Shown here one piece after another: positions 61,464 to 64,000 of a DNA stretch of 64,000 nt. The position numbers were made by a program, and so were the translations under genes. The DNA is from Terriglobia bacterium. Its GTDB lineage: Bacteria > Acidobacteriota > Terriglobia > JAIQFV01. Position 1 is the first letter of the stretch, and every line of letters starts with the position of its first letter. The notes below the pieces were generated by a model that saw only the letters and a list, made by a program, of their open reading frames with translations, had not been told where the DNA came from and did not search any database. The stretch spans positions 1 to 64,000 of the forward strand of contig JAIQFV010000019.1 of assembly GCA_020073085.1 (NCBI GenBank), given 5' to 3'.

Positions 61464-61673
61464 GTTGCCACCCCCCTTTCTTGCCCTTTCGTAATGTCCT
61501 GCCGGTGCGAAACCGCCGGTTTCTCTTCGGCAGGACTGGCTGCGAAACCGAGCGAGGCCAAACTCAGGCCCAACATCCCTTTCCCTCAATCAAACGCCGC
61601 GCGCCACGCGCGTGCACAGTTCAGAGGGCGATGTAGATGATCTCGACAACCGCCCTGCTGCCCTGGTGAGCGT

Positions 61674-62363
61674 TTACAATCGGTCGAACTTTCGCCCACC
61701 CTTGGGGGAGTATTTTGTCAGCGCCCTGTCCAAGCCCCGGGCCGCCGGAGGAGTGCGCACCGTGCCGTCGATCAGAATTTCTTTCGCGGTCACCTTGCGT
61801 CCGTAGAGCTTCTCGTTGTCATCCCTATCTTGCTTGACCACGGCGCCGTCGAGTGACACCCCGGCGAACAAGCCCCGTGTCCGGGAGTAGCTGAGAATCT
61901 CAGCGTGGAGTTGAGCGTCTGTCGCCCCTTCGGCGGAACGACCCACCGGACCGGCCGCTACGGATAATTCCGCGCCCAGCTTGATGCTGTCCTGAACCAG
62001 TTTTTTCATGCCTTCCGGGTTCATCACGAGGAAGACGACGTCGGTCGCCTTACCGCCGATCTGAAATCCAACGCTCGCGGCGCCGAGGGTAAACATGGAA
62101 GGCGCATCCCAGGCCCCGTTCCCGCCCTTGCGGCACACCAGGACACCGCGTCCGTAAGTGCCACCGACTCCCAGCGCAAACTTCACCTGCGAAGGAACGA
62201 TGCCGACACATACGGCCTTTTCCAGCAACTCACCCGGAATGCCCTTATCGGGAGTCCCCATGATCTCGTTGACAACGTTGGTTGCCTTTTGCAGTTGGCT
62301 CTCATCGGCAAATGCCGTTGTACAGAATGCCAGCAACAGAAAAATCAGACACAGTCTTTTCAT
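61674..62363 (-). CDS. SYLF-domain (Ysc84-like) lipid-binding protein
   Basis: The 229-aa product has a signal peptide (MKRLCLIFLLLAFCTTAFAD) and a SYLF domain: ATNVVNEIMGTPDKGIPGEL, AVCVGIVPSQVKFALGVGGT, YGRGVLVCRKGGNGAWDAPS, FQIGGKATDVVFLVMNPEGM and SRTRGLFAGVSLDGAVVKQD. Bacterial members are secreted proteins thought to bind lipids at the envelope. AAGGAGC lies before the ATG at 62363; the frame extends to 62417 without support. Its neighbours are the CsbD gene upstream and the small membrane-protein genes downstream on the same strand. Confidence 0.9.
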   Translation of the reverse strand: MKRLCLIFLLLAFCTTAFADESQLQKATNVVNEIMGTPDKGIPGELLEKAVCVGIVPSQVKFALGVGGTYGRGVLVCRKGGNGAWDAPSMFTLGAASVGFQIGGKATDVVFLVMNPEGMKKLVQDSIKLGAELSVAAGPVGRSAEGATDAQLHAEILSYSRTRGLFAGVSLDGAVVKQDRDDNEKLYGRKVTAKEILIDGTVRTPPAARGLDRALTKYSPKGGRKFDRL

Positions 62364-62447
62364 CTTAAGCTCCTTTTTTCCACTCACGCCCACTGACCGC
62401 GTGTCCAAAGTTCCCATTCAGAACCGTAGGACTACGAGCCGGTGATG

Positions 62448-62630
62448 CTATTGTTGGACTGCTTTCTCCACCTGGCCGATGATCCCTTGAACCCTGCCGG
62501 CCGCGTTTTCAACTGCGCCCTCGGCTTCCAAACCGGGATTGTTCGTCAGTTGTCCCGCTACCTCCTTGACCTTGCCCTTCATTTCGCGAAACTTGCCTTC
62601 GGCTTTATCCTTCGTGCTTCGCTTTATCAC
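62448..62630 (-). CDS. CsbD-family stress protein
   Basis: The 60-aa hydrophilic protein reads STKDKAEGKFREMKGKVKEV, then AGQLTNNPGLEAEGAVENAA and GRVQGIIGQVEKAVQQ, the typical CsbD pattern with two G-x-x-x-x-x-K-G-K repeats. CsbD proteins are abundant under general stress in many bacteria; their action is unknown. The start is GTG at 62630 with AAGGAG 6 bp upstream. It is 85 bp before the SYLF gene in the same direction, probably one transcript. Confidence 0.88.
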   Translation of the reverse strand: MIKRSTKDKAEGKFREMKGKVKEVAGQLTNNPGLEAEGAVENAAGRVQGIIGQVEKAVQQ

Positions 62631-62824
62631 GATTGCTCCTTTGGCAGGAATCCGGGCCGTAGCCCCACAGCGATCCAGCAGAGAAGGTCCGAACGCCTCG
62701 TCGTTTGAGCGAATGATGCAACACCTGTCGTCGCTCTCCTGCCATTTCTTCTCTCGGCTCTTTTCAGCTGGAGACTCTCGCGAGTCCTCTGCCCTTTTTG
62801 TTTATAATGTTTATACTCCGCGCT

Positions 62825-62890
62825 GATTCGCCTGTCTGCTCAGCATGGCTCACGCGTCTGGTCAAGATTGCTCATCCAATTTGCTGGAGC
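62825..62890 (+). repeat. Dispersed intergenic repeat, partial copy D
   Basis: TGCTCAGCATGGCTCACGCG and TCTGGTCAAGATTGCTCATC correspond to the centre of copies A-C (best to copy C read on its minus strand). The left part of the element is absent. The rest of 62631-63040 shows no gene; a TATAAT hexamer at 62803-62808 has no obvious partner box. Confidence 0.5.
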
Positions 62891-63040
62891 TAGCCCGCGG
62901 CTCTGCTGGCTGCGCCAAGACGGGATCTTTTATGGCCGAACTGTCATTCTGCCTTTTCAGAACGATAATGCTCACACAATCGAGATGCTTCCCAGCCCTT
63001 ACAACGAAGGCTGGGACTGCGGTTGGCGTCTGAGCGAGCT

Positions 63041-64000
63041 CTAGGGTTGGTGTGGGACTGGCGCTTGGGCTGGTGGTGGACTGCCCGCGAGAGTCGAAAC
63101 GGGGGTTACCGATTTCAATTGATCCAGCTGAGTCAGCACACTCTGCCATCGAGCCGCGTCCTTCTTCGTCTCCAGCGGAGCAGAGAGGTCAGAATAGAAA
63201 ATCAGGATGTTCGCCTGCAGGTCTGTGGTGGTCAGTTCAAACTTTCGCTCCGACAGCCTGGCCAACAACTTTGCATACGTGTCGTCAGTCAGCGAATAAT
63301 CTCCTGCCTTGGTCCCTTTGCCATCATCCAAATCACGATTGGGAACCAGGAGTACATCCGCGCGTATTTGTTCAAGAAAAGCCCGGTATTGATCGACCGA
63401 CATATTGATGCTTTTGAAATACAGCTCCTCGGTCTGCGGGGTCGGGTTGTTGAACGCCAGCGCCTTGAAGGGGCCAATTTTCGGAAAGTAGTGCAAGAGC
63501 GCCGACAGGAGTCGGATGCCGAATCCGGGCTTCTGGTAGTCCTTTCCCCACTCCTTTTCGTAATCGGAGCGCGAGAGCCGGTACAGGAACTTTCGTTTCG
63601 CGGCAGTGGGCTTCTCGCCCATCATGTCCTTCTTATGGGTCCGCAGTGCAACCTGGGTCATTTCCGGAATCAGCCGACTGATAAAGAAGCGGTACGAGCC
63701 GATCGCCAGGTCCACGTTAGGAAGCACGTCTTTCAACTCCACACCGTACACGATGGGGAAGACCCGCTCCAGCAGGGGCTTGGACACTTTAAACCCGATG
63801 AAATCGTGGTACTGCTCCGACGCATAACGATTCTTCGCGACCTGGACCATGTCGAACCCGAACTCGGTCTTCAGATGGGCCGTCTTGTCCTGCGCATACC
63901 TGACCGACAGGCCATACTTCGCCCGTAGCTTCGGGTAGTGGACCGAGACCGCTGTGTTGACAGCCGGGTGGCCGGCAATGTCCGAAGCATAGTGTGACAG
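63041..64000 (-). CDS. Zinc-dependent phospholipase C-like protein (5' end outside the window)
   Basis: The frame is open from the right edge of the window to the stop at 63041 (319 codons seen). LSHYASDIAGHPAVNTAVSV and HYPKLRAKYGLSVRYAQDKT with AHLKTEFGFDMVQVAKNRY hold the His/Asp set expected for the zinc site of phospholipase C/S1-P1-like folds. The later part is helical (SINMSVDQYRAFLEQIRADV, TYAKLLARLSERKF) and ends in a Pro-rich tail (SPPPAQAPVPHQP). The N-terminal part, with the signal peptide and first ligands, is missing. Substrate not known. Confidence 0.8.
   Translation of the reverse strand: MSHYASDIAGHPAVNTAVSVHYPKLRAKYGLSVRYAQDKTAHLKTEFGFDMVQVAKNRYASEQYHDFIGFKVSKPLLERVFPIVYGVELKDVLPNVDLAIGSYRFFISRLIPEMTQVALRTHKKDMMGEKPTAAKRKFLYRLSRSDYEKEWGKDYQKPGFGIRLLSALLHYFPKIGPFKALAFNNPTPQTEELYFKSINMSVDQYRAFLEQIRADVLLVPNRDLDDGKGTKAGDYSLTDDTYAKLLARLSERKFELTTTDLQANILIFYSDLSAPLETKKDAARWQSVLTQLDQLKSVTPVSTLAGSPPPAQAPVPHQP

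Noticed and set aside
62803-62808. TATAAT hexamer as a promoter
   Set aside because: No plus-strand gene follows and no -35 box stands at the right distance; AT-rich chance match is likely.
63023-63928. 301-codon plus-strand open frame
   Set aside because: Antisense to the phospholipase C-like gene, which has the recognisable metal-site motifs.

Overview
The window looks like a chromosomal segment of an Acidobacteriota bacterium. The markers are an acidobacterial VWFA-related protein, a duplicated orphan permease of the MacB/FtsX type (ADOP family), four large Hanks-type Ser/Thr kinases with TolB/TPR-like or propeller-like C-termini, an ECF sigma factor of the Sig-70_X6 type, and many gene remnants and palindromic repeats between genes. 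No rRNA, tRNA or CRISPR array was seen. The assignment is inference from gene content.

Layout. 1-1.6 kb: mobile-element debris (tail of an IS1182-type transposase, three C-terminal remnants of a REP-associated-type transposase, REP-like hairpins). 1.6-9.5 kb: an ArsR regulator followed by a six-gene operon for a membrane complex related to hydrogenase-4 and complex I (HyfI-B-C-E-F-G order). Its large subunit has lost all NiFe-binding cysteines. 9.5-16.9 kb: DUF1161 protein, LysE exporter, outer-membrane barrel, OPT transporter, and a B12-binding radical SAM enzyme followed closely by an 87-aa lysine-rich protein. 17.4-20.7 kb: ECF sigma factor translationally coupled to a kinase-TolB-TPR protein. 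20.9-27 kb: broken PadR gene, an ADOP permease bracketed by copies of a 119-bp palindromic-ended repeat, DUF1203 and M55 peptidase genes. 27-31 kb: Tat-exported FAD oxidoreductase and M13 metallopeptidase. 31.3-34.8 kb: large secreted BNR-repeat protein. 35-43.3 kb: three tandem membrane Ser/Thr kinases, one carrying a palindromic repeat inserted in frame in its kinase domain. 43.7-45.7 kb: a TonB-C/TPR-like gene split by a frameshift in a C5 run. 46-49.5 kb: Hsp20, class D-like sortase, VWFA protein, small membrane protein and a secreted protein ending in an LPQTA sorting signal. 49.6-53.3 kb: intact zwf and two HAD phosphatases among remnants of glucoamylase, polyphosphate glucokinase and 6-phosphogluconate dehydrogenase. 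54-55.8 kb: tandem Crp/Fnr paralogues. 56.2-60.2 kb: a four-gene phosphorelay cluster. 60.5-62.6 kb: small membrane and stress-type proteins (lmo0937, Thivi_2564, DUF3309, SYLF, CsbD families). 63-64 kb: zinc-dependent phospholipase C-like gene running off the right edge.

The most unusual functional units are the hydrogenase-like complex without an active-site metal, the sortase/LPQTA-substrate pair in a presumably Gram-negative cell, and the radical SAM/small-protein pair. At the DNA level the window holds at least six different families of palindromic or dispersed repeats, some inside or directly beside genes.
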